Source: Hermodice carunculata
Lineage: Eukaryota; Annelida; Polychaeta; Eunicida; Amphinomidae
DNA length: 64,000 nucleotides
Assembly (NCBI GenBank): GCA_964020975.1
Contig: OZ026625.1
Span: 12,959,917-13,023,916 of the forward strand
Direction of reading: 5' to 3'
Below are positions 20,830 through 35,430 of this stretch, one piece after another; positions within the stretch are counted from its first letter, which is position 1, and every line of letters starts with the position of its first letter. Under the pieces are notes generated by a model. That model was not told the origin of the DNA. It searched no databases and saw only the letters and a program-made list of their open reading frames with translations. Made by a program: the position numbers and the translations under genes.

Positions 20830-22440
20830 GTATTGTGTGATCTCTCACATTTTACCACAACCAATTAAGACCCAAGAAATCCACCTGAAATAAAATATTA
20901 CAAGAAGTTCAGTGTTTCTCGTTATGTATTTTCTAATAGTGTTTCAAAGTAACCCTTGCTTCATATGAATGTAAACCATATGCCATTATTCATTTACTAT
21001 GTTAGTCACTCCACCATCAGTAGAAACTTATTTCTGAAATGTAAAAAGCACAAAACGCATCTTTACACCTTTACAAAAGCTGTCCTTGTGGTACCTGTTC
21101 ACCAAATAAAAGCACCTATACTAATCTATCAGTAACACGTGACCCTATGAACCATCACCACAGCATTCGTATTTACCTTTAATAGCCACTTTCTTGTAAA
21201 ATATACTGCAGTTGATGTCTTCATGCACAGTCCTAGCTGTCATAGTAATGATTTGTAAATTGAAAGAGCATCAAAATCACCCTTTAATATATAGTCTTCA
21301 AATCACAACAAAACATATTATCAGAAGTAAAATTTACCTGTAGAAGTTGGACCACGAACTTGTGAAAATTTAACAACAACCCAAAAAGTAAACTTGTCCT
21401 GGCATGCTGCAGTCTCATTTTTGGTTTCAAGATTATGACATTGTGGAAACCCCCAATTGATATAAATCACACCTCAGTATATACACTTAAACTGCTTCTG
21501 GAGGTCATAACAGTTTTAAGGAGAAATATATTTTTTGTTTTTCTTCCCCCCCCCCCCTTAGGATAAGGTCTATGTTTTCCATATTTTCCTGCGGGAGTCC
21601 AGGTACTGGGCGAGTAACCTTTTCACAATGTAGCGACCTGGAGATACCAATATATTCTGTTTGTTACTCAGAAAATACTAGTGCCAGTAACCGAACTTGT
21701 GTTCTTTCCATAAAATCTTCCTAGAAAGACGACAAGTTCATAGATCTTGCCATTATGCTAAACATATATTATATATTCATGATTTTCATAATATTATGCT
21801 TTCTTTGCATGTCGGAACGCAAATGGTAACTGAAATTTGATCCTATGCACGCACATACAATACATGTATACATGTATGCCTGCAGCTGGTAGGCCCGCAT
21901 GCATACCCCCGTTAAGCTATAAAGTTGCAAGCAAAGCAGAAGCTTGAAAACTTTTCAAGCTGATGCTGATAGAATATTATGGTTTGGCCAGTATCTTACC
22001 ATGCATGAAATACCGAATCAACGACTGCGTAAACAGCTTCTCCTGGGTTATCGAAGAGTATGATATACCTGGCACACAGTTACTTGTCATGACGGGGCTC
22101 TCAGGAATGTGTGTGTGTGTGTGTGTGAGAGAATAATAAAAAAGGGATCAGAATCTATCTCGACGATACATTTTGATTGCGCATCAAGTGTGTGATAGTG
22201 ACCAAGACGCTCCCAATGGGCAAATGGCCTCCTTATCAGCCGAATTAGTATAAATCATTAGAAAGGAATAGAGCAAAGTGTTCTCTATCCCTTGTTGGCC
22301 TTTCCACGTAGTAGGGTTCAGACTTGTACACCCTTAAAGTATAATGGAACCAGCATGAATTGAAGTGTTCTCAATAGTTGCAAGAAAACACACCTGATAC
22401 AGAGAATTCAATTCAATTCATTTATTTGACCAATATAATA
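20830..22440. other. spacer, no gene seen
   Basis: No supported gene or repeat unit. It contains a C12 run at 21,546-21,557 and a (TG)n run near 22,109-22,128. Confidence 0.4.
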
Positions 22441-22446
22441 CACACT

Positions 22447-24074
22447 AGTAACTTGTTTTGGCGTTAGTGCGTCCCATTCGGCGTTTCAGGGCGTTTGCCG
22501 GCGTTACACAGCCTTTGCCAGCGTGAGACGGCGTTTGCCTGCGTTACAAACGCCGGCAAACACCGACTAACGCTGGCAAACACCAAAATCCAATTAAGCC
22601 TTTTGGGGCTTGGCGTTTGCCAGCGTTTGACACCCTTTAAACGCTGGCAAACGCTGTGAAACGCTGACTAACGCCGGCTACTGCTGGCAAACGGCCTGTA
22701 GTCCTCTCAACTAGTAAACTCAATGGGATACATGTAAAATTTGAATTCAGATGAACTGGGATTAGAAGGATCCATGGAAATTTGTGTCTTGTACTTGTAT
22801 TAATCATTAATGTTTTTTTATTTTTTATACTCATCGGCAATACAACATAATTATCTTTAATATTATGATGATGATTTATCCATTGAGGTGTATGTGTATT
22901 GAATGACTTTGCTCATGATCACTGATATATATATATATATATATATATATTTATTTTGGTCACCCCAATCTTGGTTGCAAAGTAAAGACAAACAAACAAC
23001 CCTGTTTTCAATTTTATTTAAAGACAGCACAGCAATTTTTTATTGTTTGTACCGCACAAGTCAGCAATGCATAGCTTTGTGCTAGCATATATGTGAATCC
23101 CTGTGAATATAATACATGGAATTTATTATTAAATCCCATGTATAATATTCACCCGGAATCTATGCTAGCCCATACCTGTCAACATTCCACACCTCAAATA
23201 GGAAGATTTTTGAAAAGTTTAAAAATCCATGGGGGAGATTTGTATTTTAGAATATAATAGAAAATACTAAATTTTTATGCAGGAGATCCTGCCAAATTTG
23301 CAAAATTTTGCTCGTAAATAAAAAAATTGGGGTGAAAAAGTGGGAGATTCCCACCTTATAGGGGACGACTTGACAGGTATGCTAGCCCAAGCTATACATT
23401 ACTGACTTCAATATAATACATGGAATTTAATAATAAATTCCATGTATTATATTCACAGGGATTCACATCTATGCTAGCACAAAGCTATGCATTGCTGACT
23501 TGTGCGGTACAAACAATAAAAAATTGCTGTGCTGTGTTTAAATAAAAATTGAAAACACGGTTGTTTGTTTGTCTTTACTTTGCAACCAAGATTGGGGTGA
23601 CCAAAATATATATATATATATATATCAGTGATCATGAGCAAAGTCATTCAATACACACACACCTCAATGGATAAATCATCATCATGATATTAAAGATAAT
23701 TATGTTGTGTTGCCCATGAATATAAAAAATAAAAGTATATTAATGATTAGTACAAGTACAAGACATACATTTCCGTGGATCCTTCTAATCCCAGTTCAAC
23801 TGAATTCAAATTTTACATGTATCCCATTGAGTTTGCTAGTTGAGAGGACTACAGGGCGTTTGCCAGCAGTAGCCGACGTTAGTCAGCGTTTCACAGCGTT
23901 TGCCGGCGTTGAAAGGGTGTCAAACGCTGAGCCCCAAAAGGCTTAATTGGATTTTGGCGTTTGCCGGCATTTGTAACGCCGCCAAACGCTGTCTCACGCT
24001 GGCAAAAGCTGTGTAACATCAGGAACCGCCCTGAAACGCCAAAACGCACCCACTAATGCCAAAACAAGTTACTA
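22447..24074. mobile_element. foldback element with ~0.7-kb inverted arms
   Basis: The left arm (22,447-23,149) and the right arm (23,411-24,074) are inverted copies. Both start TAGTAACTTGTTTTGGC from the outside. The outer ~250 bp of each arm is packed with GGCGTTTGCCGGCGTT-type words, about a dozen per arm. The inner part shares ATCCATGGAAATTTG-like, (TA)n, CACCCCAATCTTGGTTGC and CCGCACAAGTCAGC blocks. The arms meet at a small nested palindrome (ATAATACATGGAATTTATTA and its complement). Without the inserted MITE the loop would be only ~50 bp. No transposase is encoded. The layout fits FB-type non-autonomous DNA elements. No clear target duplication is visible. Confidence 0.85.
23172..23380. 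mobile_element. 209-bp MITE with 8-bp target duplication, nested in the foldback loop
   Basis: The ends are ATACCTGTCAA and its inverse TTGACAGGTAT. They are flanked on both sides by a perfect GCTAGCCC duplication (23,164-23,171 and 23,381-23,388). An 8-bp duplication with short inverted ends is typical of hAT-superfamily elements. The element has no coding capacity. Its insertion is younger than the foldback element, and removing it joins the two arms smoothly. Confidence 0.85.
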
Positions 24075-24290
24075 TTGACAGTATAGTATAATTCATAAGT
24101 ATATTGTATAAATAGGAAACGTTAAGAGTCCACTCTGTATTTTCCTCTTTTTGAGGCTAACAAGGTATTCAAGCAATCAATAATGTCTATCACAATGCCC
24201 ACCATTTCCATTGGATCCTAGAATCTTAAAGTCTCTTCTCATGCTGTTTTCTTTCCTTTGTTATTTCTTCTTCGACAAGCCTTGTTTATG

Positions 24291-24404
24291 GCAGACTTGC
24301 ACTTGTGCCACTGGGCCTCTTGGGCGATTGGCTCGATGCCACAAACTGCAGACTTGCACTTGTGCTACTGGGCCTCTTGGGCGATTGGCTGGATGCAGCA
24401 AACA
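24291..24404 (-). repeat. two tandem 57-bp units, in frame
   Basis: GCAGACTTGCACTTGTGC... occurs at 24,291 and 24,348 with five or so differences. Read on the minus strand, each 57-bp unit encodes a 19-residue block with PIAQEAQ.HKCKSA. This block follows directly after the BEN-like segment, though a stop separates the first block from the rest. Confidence 0.8.
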
Positions 24405-24868
24405 TGCATCGTTAGGTGTCGGACTCTTTGCAGGTGACGAGGGTCCAGTTGTCCTTTTGGAGCGCAGCCCTTGGGCACTTTCCCATTGCAGTTGCAGCTT
24501 TTTTGCTCCTCAGTGAACATTTTCCGCATGAGCAACACACTGAGGTTCTCCACTAATGTTGAGAGGGCTATCAAACTTTGGAGCTCCTGCCAAGACAAGA
24601 GGGTGTCATCCAGTTCGTGTTCTGTGTTGTACGCAGTTTGTCGTGGTGTTACCAAGGCTGAGTCTGCGCCTATTTCTGGAAGTCTCGGCACAGGGCTTGG
24701 ATTGGGTACATAGTGGCTGGAACTGTTTGGCAGTGGACTCGATGTGTCTGAGTTTCTCAAAAATGAAAGAGAGTCGTCGCTGCAGGGAATTGAAGGTCTG
24801 GACAGACTCGGATGGCGGGCATGAGTGCCCCCCCCCCCCCCCATCTGCCAATTAGCCCCCGACTCCAT
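24365..24868 (-). CDS. BEN-domain-like segment
   Basis: A Ser/Pro-rich N-terminal part (PSLSRPSIPCSDDSLSFLRN, PNSSSHYVPNPSPVPRLPEI) leads to LSVLLMRKMFTEEQKSCNCN, GKVPKGCAPKGQ and LDPRHLQRVRHLT. This follows the pattern of the BEN domain, a four-helix DNA/protein-binding fold (hydrophobic helix, 'F..ee....n..G', 'LDp..l..Ir'). Only the first half to two thirds of a BEN domain is present before the frame ends. It lies ~310 bp downstream of the Crypton recombinase on the same strand and could be a downstream exon of the same transcript or a separate remnant. A C15 run at 24,828-24,842 codes for the poly-Gly after the start. The start is uncertain. Confidence 0.5.
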   Translation of the reverse strand: MESGANWQMGGGGGTHARHPSLSRPSIPCSDDSLSFLRNSDTSSPLPNSSSHYVPNPSPVPRLPEIGADSALVTPRQTAYNTEHELDDTLLSWQELQSLIALSTLVENLSVLLMRKMFTEEQKSCNCNGKVPKGCAPKGQLDPRHLQRVRHLTMHVCCIQPIAQEAQ

Positions 24869-24988
24869 TGTTATTTGCAGCTGGTCAGTGTGGTCAGCAG
24901 AATCTTATTGTCTGGGGCTGTGGGCACGCTTAATCTACGTGTAGGGAAACATCCATTGTTTTACTTGTTATTCTAATTTACATAGACA

Positions 24989-25074
24989 GTACTTGAGCCA
25001 ATCCAATTAGATCTTCCGGAGCTCTAATTGAAATAACTCCAGAGGATCTAACTGAATTAGACCAGCGCAAGTAC
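24989..25074. repeat. imperfect palindrome, ~38-bp arms
   Basis: GTACTTGAGCCAATCCAATT...GATCTTCCGGAGCT pairs with AACTCCAGAGGATCTAACTG...GCGCAAGTAC. The arms match at ~75%. This looks like a small worn foldback element. Confidence 0.6.
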
Positions 25075-25179
25075 GATGACCTCTTGCCGTTGTAGCTGAA
25101 AAGGAGAAAAAATAAACAAATACAGCAGGTTATGTAACAAGTGATTTATTGGAGCATATATATGTGTATCTCCATTGTA

Positions 25180-28432
<3,253 letters not shown>

Positions 28433-28439
28433 GTTTGCT

Positions 28440-29400
28440 CCTCCGTGGTTTATGCAGAGTAGGAGCGCACGGAGACCCGTCCTAAATTTCTCTGCTGCAC
28501 GTGCTCTCTTGTTCTATGAACCCTGACCACCTATTTTTGTGCATTGTCGTAAAATTGCATAATACGCACACATCGAGCAACGCTCTGTCAATGAAAGTAC
28601 TTAGTGGATCAGTCCAATTTAAGGGGGTGAGATACTCAGCAAAGTGACTTCATTTCAAAGTTAAATATCATAAAAAATATATATATCTTTCATATTAAAA
28701 CTATCTTCAATACATTTACTTTAACAGGGTTTATTATATGCAGTGTTCGCACATCAAACATTTCAATAAAATTTTAATTGCACTATTTTGGGTATGACTC
28801 CTTTTTAAAATGATATTTCACTGTTTTTATTTCACAATTTTGAGCAATCAGCAAAATAAGTGAAAGTAAGAAAGCACGGAATTAGAAGGAATTTATTGTA
28901 TTTCAATTCGATTTTCACGTGAAGAATAAGTATGTCAGACACCTCATAGAGTTTTCCAAATGAATTAGAAGACTCGGGCTTCGCCCTCGGCTTCTTATTC
29001 AATTGGAAAACTCTCCTCAGTGTCTAACCTATACATAGAGCATTGGGGTCAGCAACACTTTGTCCGTCAGGTTGCATCTCGGCAATAACCATGAAGTGGG
29101 TGTCGCAAAATAGCAGTGCGTATGGAAGTCATGAAGTACTGTAGATAAGGAAATTAGCTCAATTAGACGGCAATCAAGTCGTGTACTGCCATATTTCTAT
29201 GTGTGTCTAGTAGGGAAGATGCTTCATCTACACAAAATTCTACTATGTTTGCTATAGCAAAGACCCCACAGTCAGTACCATTTGTCTGTCTTTGCGTTTC
29301 TGGTATATTTACAAACAAAATTTCTTTACCAAGACCGCAAATTTGAATTTACAAAGAAACTGTCAATTTTCCAAAATATAAACTGTCTATAACATGTACT
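28440..29400. other. spacer containing one palindromic MITE-like unit
   Basis: I see no gene. The clearest structure is the palindrome at 28,934-29,028, listed separately. The rest is AT-rich single-copy-looking sequence. Confidence 0.4.
28934..29028. repeat. palindrome, ~38-bp arms with a GGGCTTCGCCC core
   Basis: GTCAGACACCTCATAGAGTT...AATTAGAAG pairs with CTTCTTATTCAATTGGAAAA...GTGTCTAAC. The loop holds CTCGGGCTTCGCCCTCGG, itself a hairpin. It resembles a solo foldback MITE. Confidence 0.7.
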
Positions 29401-29412
29401 ACATCTTTTTCT

Positions 29413-30755
29413 TTACTGCTCATGAGATATTCCCCAGTGGTTTGCACCATTATAGTGAATTTGAGCACAGGGGGGTTCTAAAGGTTTGAATGTCTTTGCT
29501 TGAAGTTTCCAGTCACCCTTTATGTTTTTTTTTTTTTTTTTTGAATTCAAATTTGTCCCTTGAAACGTTACTTCTGTAAATTGTTTTTTCAATAGTTTTT
29601 TGGCGGCTGACATGCTAGTTGTTGTCAAACACTGTTCATTTTCAACAATAAATCTACCTGTGAAATCCAGACCCAGATTTCTTACCCATTTCTGTTCATT
29701 TCGCACAATCACTTTTGCTTTGGGGTGAGGCATCTCATTTAAATCAGTGACATCTTCTTCAATTTCTTTTGCCATTTCAACAACTTTGTTGTCATTGCTC
29801 AGGTCTGTTTCATTTGAATTTTCTCTTTTTTCAGATAATTTTGATTTAAGTGACTTTTTAAAGGACAAACTAAGCCTGGGCAATTTCTGTTTGCCACTAT
29901 GGGGAGAACCAGGTCCTGCAACATTTTAAGGTTTATCTTGTTCATGTTCTTCACCCACCTTTCTTAAATTAATATCTTCTTGCCCATATGATACTAAGTC
30001 TTTTGGTATAGGGTGAATTTCCACTCTTACTTTCAGCAAATTTGGCTTATGAACATAGTTTTGAAAATCCAATATTTTCTAGGATGCCTATTTTTGTCTT
30101 CATCTGTGGTATGCTCGCTTTCGCTCGGTGTCATATTTATTTTACCCCTCTGTTCATCCAACTTTATTCCAATGCTCATCCTGGCAGCCAAAATGTGATA
30201 GCATGAATAGTTGACTGGCACCTACGTTTCTTTGCGGAATAAAGTCACTGCATAGGGTGTCTTGCGTTTTTGGACCTGAAATGAATTTAAGCCGGGCACA
30301 TGCTTTACTAAACCATTTTCCGACAACTTCTGTGCTAATACTTTTTGGGTGAAAGGTGCTGATGCGACACTGTCAGTTAAAGTTGTCACATCAAGTTGTG
30401 GCTCACCTATTTCCTGCCTTGGTTGTTGTAATGCTGACACATGTTCATCTTTTCTATTTATATGTACAATTCTCTCTAAATTGTCAGTTTCAACTGAATT
30501 AAACTCGTGCTGAATTGGGCTGGCATTTACTTCATTTATCTCAGTTGGTGCTTGTGTACATGTACCAGCATCATTAGGTGCTTCTGATAGATGAGCTCCT
30601 GTTCTGACTTCATATTCAACTGTGTTAACTTCTTCCAAAAGACTTCCATTTTCTTCTGTTTCACTACTATTCACATTTTCATCTGAAGTAGCAATTTCAA
30701 TGCCATCTGTATTTGTTTCTGTGCTATCGTCATTTTCAGTGGGCCCATCTTGCAC
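29413..30755 (-). pseudogene. SWIM zinc finger / Ulp1-like transposon-associated protein fragment
   Basis: Upstream part (30755-30222): an acidic Glu/Asn/Thr-rich stretch, then GLNSFQVQKRKTPYAVTLFR and KET. The reading continues after a stop with SCYHILAARMSIGI, the C-x-H end of a SWIM zinc finger whose first cysteines are lost around a small deletion near 30,220. Downstream part (29883-29413): a basic N-terminus, then ENEQCLTTTSMSAAKKLLKK and IHYNGANHWGIS, which matches the strand-helix and His-Trp of Ulp1/C48-like cysteine proteases found in invertebrate transposon proteins. The catalytic Asp and Cys should lie beyond the stop and are absent. SWIM plus Ulp1 pairs are known from some DNA transposon lineages; I cannot assign the lineage here. 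Confidence 0.5.
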
Positions 30756-30789
30756 AAGTTTTGTCTGCTCGGGACAAATAAACTTACTA

Positions 30790-31540
30790 TTGGTGTTTGT
30801 ACATTTGCTTTCTCAAGTTTTCCCTTACCATGGTGATCATGTTTTCAGGCTGACAAACTGGTACCCTATTTTTTATTTCATCATAATAAATTATAATAAT
30901 ATAACAATAAATTTGTAATTTATTATGATACTACTACAAAATTGTTCAAATTTACGTATGATACTACTACAATATATTGTGGTAATATATTATGATAAAG
31001 ATAAAACCTGCAGATTTTTTTTTCAGAATTATCATAGTTTTGTAGATATCTTGCAAAATATTTCGTAATACATGTATATTATAAACACACTTCATAGTAT
31101 ATTTAGTAATAAAATATATTGTCCCTAGTATATTACAGTTTTATGATAGTATATTACAGATTTTTGTTGGTAGGGTATCCCTATCCTGGGTCATCATGAC
31201 AAGTATGTTTAATGGAAGTAGCAAATTCTATTTGTTTTTTCCATACTTTGCTTTACAATTTAATTGTTTTTTGTTATTACCAGCAGTTTTGTATTATGCA
31301 TCTACCTTGTTGAAATAAATTAGATCTTAATCTGAATCTGAATCCTGGAATGAAATAAAGTTTCAATTCCAATCAGTTTGTTTGATGAACAAGGAAAAAA
31401 ATCTGTAGGTAGATGGTTCACAGTACCATGAGCCCTGGCAATCTCAAGGGGTGTTCATATTCAGGGTCCCAACCTGACATAAAAGTCATATTTTCAGTAG
31501 CTTTTCAAACTACACTTTTGCTAGGCTTTACTTCACCAGC
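30790..31540. other. AT-rich spacer
   Basis: No gene seen. ATGATACTACTACAA occurs twice near 30,925 and 30,958, within TTATTATGATA-rich sequence. Confidence 0.4.
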
Positions 31541-32512
31541 ATGTACTCACCTGTCAATTCTTTCCCAGTTGTAATGCCGACACTAAGTTTTATCTTGCTT
31601 GATTTAAAGCTTTTGAGATTCTCACTCAGTCGCCCACCAAAACTATCAAGGCCAGACCCGCCACCTAACACTTGGTTAGGGGTAGCCTTACCCTCCAGCC
31701 ATACATAAAGTAAAAGGGAGTATATCCAGTAGCACTATTTACATTATTCCTGTATGCACATAAAGCATTGGATAACTGTGGCTACCACTCTGTAGCCTGA
31801 TTATTCACAAGCTTAGTGACAATCTCTGTGAGTGTCCTATTTACTCTTTCCACTTTACCATTTGTCTTAAGATGATAGGGTGTTCACTGTCTATGTTCAG
31901 CACCTAACCCCTCTAAGTATTTATGTTTATGTCTCGCAAAAAACTCCAATCTCCTGTCTGTGATTATCATGTCAGGTAAACCATGTCTGGGAATGAATTC
32001 CTCTCCTAGTGCAGTCTCCACTGATATTGCACTTCTTTGCGGCAGTGGGTATAGGTTTGGCCCACCCTTGCAAATGGTCAATAATTATTAATGCATTTTG
32101 GTTTCCGTGAGCACTGGGCACAAAGGGTCCAATCAGATATATGCCAAGAACTTGCATACAATACGCAGGTAAAGGCATTTCACTCAGTGATTGACGCTCT
32201 GTGCATTGTTGATTGGCCAAACAATGGAAGCAAGATTCCAAGCGATTGGTGATGGAAACAGAATGTAGCTTCCGTGTAGAACGATAAAGTTTATTGGACC
32301 CTCTGAAGAGGAACCGTTTTGCCAAAGGCTACATATCGCCGCAGGTGATTACTTTGGCAAAACGTTTCATGTTCTGTTTTTATTCTCATTTAATCTATAT
32401 TTTTACTCCGAAATTGCCCCAAGACCGTACCGCAACAAAAAACCCAGCACCGTTGCTGCGTTCTAGGCTGCAAAGTTGTTCACATAAAATACTTCTTGAC
32501 TTTTAAGGTTAC

Positions 32513-32682
32513 AGGGCCAATACAATGTCATCAAAGGTGTTGCCCCTTATTAATCTGTCCTTGTTAAGATCAGTTGTTTTATGCATAATAGGTTGGTTAT
32601 AGGGCCAACACAATGTCATCAAAGGTGTTGCCCCTTATTAATTTGTTCTTGTTAGGATCAGTTGTTTTATGCATAATTAAAA
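32513..32682 (+). repeat. two tandem 85-bp units
   Basis: Units beginning AGGGCCAAYACAATGTCATC at 32,513 and 32,598 both end ATCAGTTGTTTTATGCATAAT. About five substitutions separate them. Confidence 0.9.
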
Positions 32683-32689
32683 TAATGTA

Positions 32690-34345
32690 CACTTCCATTA
32701 TACTTTTATCATAAAGAAAGGGAGATCTGCACAAGCCATGTTCTTGTGACATGATAGTTTGACCTGAACGGGAATATAGTTCCCAATGTATGAATCAAAG
32801 AGTGAATCGGTAACAATGTTGCAAAAGAGAGACATTTGAACATCATTTTATTCTCAGTTTGGCACAGTTTCTAGATGTTTGATGGAAAATCAAAGAACCA
32901 GGCGTCTAAAGGTAAATTTCACAGACAGTTTGTTGGATTATACAACAGTGGGTTATGGGAAAAGAAGGAGAAAACTTCGTATGTTCGCTGCAATGACAAG
33001 CATGGCCGTGGCTTGTCAGTTACGATGAGTTGGAACCCTGCCAAACCGAGGACTCCGTGATCATGACAAGTGAGCAAGTAAAAACAATTTGCGTTAAATT
33101 GTCATTTTGATAACCACTGAATAATGATGAAAAATAAATGATACCAATCGACATGTCATATTCCCACACCAATAAAAAAAACCCACGATGACCTGATCTT
33201 GGCTGCTACCTTTTAATGAACGTTACGTTGTACACATGTTGAACGTTGAACTTTGAAGGTTAAACGTTGAACGTTTTACACTCCAATTAACATGAAACGA
33301 TCATTCTCAACAATGTTACCTTTACAATTTCCGCTTTAAGCTTAAACAAACATTCTTAATAAATCATGTATCACTTAGCGTTGAATTATCTCGTTTACAC
33401 AGGTGTAAATAACACTGTTTTACAGCTATATCAGCCCTTCATGGAAACACGTAACCACATACAAATCATTTTATGACAACTTGCATCAAATCATTTTATG
33501 ATAACTTGCATCAACAACTCCGTAACTTCATGATACTGAATCACTTATACCAGTTGTACAGGAAGCCAGGCAAATAAACCTTACTGAACATTTATAATGC
33601 ATATGAACGCAAATGAATCGCGCGCCTTTAAAAAAAAACACATATCCTTTGCAAACTTTAACTATTCTGTTTCTATACTTACAGGTATGTTATGCAGGCT
33701 CTGACATGACCAGTCTATTACAAGAGAAACACGACATGAAATTCTGAATTATGGTGCATTACTGCAACAAAATATATATAAAGTTGACGCTCATGCTCTA
33801 ACAAGGGATAAAATGAAAAATAACAGCATGACAAATTGAAAAGTTGGACTATAAATCTCACCGCAACTTACTTTACATCTGCAGCGCTGTGTTAAGCTGC
33901 TAGCCCATGGTTAGTAGAATAGGAACCATGCCCCTTCAAATCGTGCAAACAGGTAGATGCTTGCTCTCAGTCTCTCTCTGTCAATAACTATTCTCCACAG
34001 CAAAAGGGACGCTTGTCTGGTGGTAATCGCCTTTTATACCACATTACCCTCAAAGGCTTAATGCCAATCGGAAACAAAGGACAGTGTAACAAAAAACTTT
34101 GCAGTCCTGTGTAACAGGAGAATACGCATAGTCAAATGAATATGGCAAAGATAGTAGCCAATGGAAAAAATGGTAAATGACGAAACAAATAAGGACAAAC
34201 ATGGAAAAGACTAAAAGTTTGTAATAATGCATTTCTGTATTACTGCGCTGATATAATTTTAACACATAATAAACTTTTACATCATAGTTTTGATCACAGA
34301 AAACTTAGTAAGTTATTGATTAAATTACAAATGCAGATTCTGTAT
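32690..34345. other. spacer within the insert, no gene seen
   Basis: No frame has a domain signal. A 27-bp unit (AATCATTTTATGAYAACTTG) is duplicated in tandem at about 33,465-33,515, and GAACGTTGAAC-type words cluster near 33,240-33,275. Confidence 0.4.
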
Positions 34346-34350
34346 TTGAC

Positions 34351-34553
34351 ATCAATAAGCCTAGCTATCAACAGGCCCATGATTGGTCAACAATGAGTGT
34401 CCATGAAGGGAACTGATTTGCAATGACAATGTTAACTTTTTTGTACAAAATATATCGATAAGCCTAACTAACAATAGGCCCATGATTATTGAACGAGAGT
34501 CTGTAAAGGGAACTGATATACAATAACAAAGTTAGCCTTTTTCGTACAAAAAA
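34351..34553 (+). repeat. two tandem ~104-bp units
   Basis: Both units run ATAAGCCTA...ACTA / AATAGGCCCATGATT...GGGAACTGAT...TGTACAAAA. They match at about 80%. Units begin near 34,351 and 34,455. Confidence 0.8.
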
Positions 34554-34649
34554 TATAGGCCTATTCATTGTTTACATCACAGGAATTGTACAGGACTGGA
34601 AAAACAGTTGATAAAATAGGCTCAGTGTTATAGGCCTATGGGCCTAGTT

Positions 34650-35430
34650 TTACTGGGATGACTGGTTGTTTCTGTCAAGCACCTGTGAATGAGTAAAATT
34701 TCCACCTGTCATGTTGGCACCTTCAAAACACTCGGACAGTGCATTTGGACCTGCATTACTAGATGTAGGCCTAGACATGGTGAATGAGCCTGCTGTGGCC
34801 ATGGATGGCCTTATGCTTAGGCCTACTACAGGTTTTGGATCTATTACAGGAGGACCTGGTGTCCACGTTGCCAGATTTACAGAATCATTTGCTGGTGGCT
34901 CGGGCAGCATAGAGTGAGTGCTAGGCCTATCACTAATGTCAGTTATGGCAGGTCTACTAGCCCAATTAGAATTTCCCGATGAAATATAATACATCTGCTT
35001 CTGCGGATCAGTGGATGCTACACTGTATGACATCAAGGACTGGATGTTTTTGTGGCCAGATAATTGTGCAACAACAGTTGGTGGTGCTCCAGCGTGTATG
35101 AGATTTCTAACTGTTTTTACACATAGTTTTTCTAACACTATGGTTAGGTTTTTTATCTGGGGTACCTGCAGATTTGGTTATGAGAGGCACAATTTTCGGA
35201 AGTTCCTGCTCACCAAGTGCGATTCGTGAATACATGTATCTGAATTTTCATGTCTGTTGTGATTGATGGCTAAATAGAATGGAGCCTCTGGAACATTGAA
35301 GTCCTCAGGTCGATGAGACTTGCATGCGTCAAAAAGTTTTATGAGACAATAATCTTCATTGGCACTAGGCCAAATTTTAGGACTGAAAGAGTGGATGTGT
35401 GCCTAGTTACCTTTCCTGTTCTTGGCAAGC
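34650..35430 (-). pseudogene. Crypton-like tyrosine recombinase, C-terminal fragment (second subtype)
   Basis: Three overlapping frames cover one domain. Around 35,240-35,390: IWPSANEDYCLIKLFDACKS and EAPFYLAINHNRHE. Around 35,130-35,230: IALGEQELPKIVPLITKSAG and PNHSVRKTM. From 35,130 to 34,650: AQLSGHKNIQSLMSYSV followed by a Ser/Pro-rich tail. The His and Arg (NHSVRK), the second His (SGHKN) and the Tyr (MSY) of the recombinase active site are visible. At least two frameshifts separate the pieces. The NHS.RKT and SGHKN.QS wording places it in a different subtype from the recombinase at 25,180-28,432. No reverse transcriptase is attached, so I call it a Crypton-type DNA transposon. Confidence 0.7.

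Noticed and set aside
22637-22840. Two similar short proteins on opposite strands (22,637-22,840 and 23,707-23,946) that could pass for a conserved gene pair
   Set aside because: They are the same sequence seen in the two inverted arms of the foldback element; conservation reflects arm identity, not coding.
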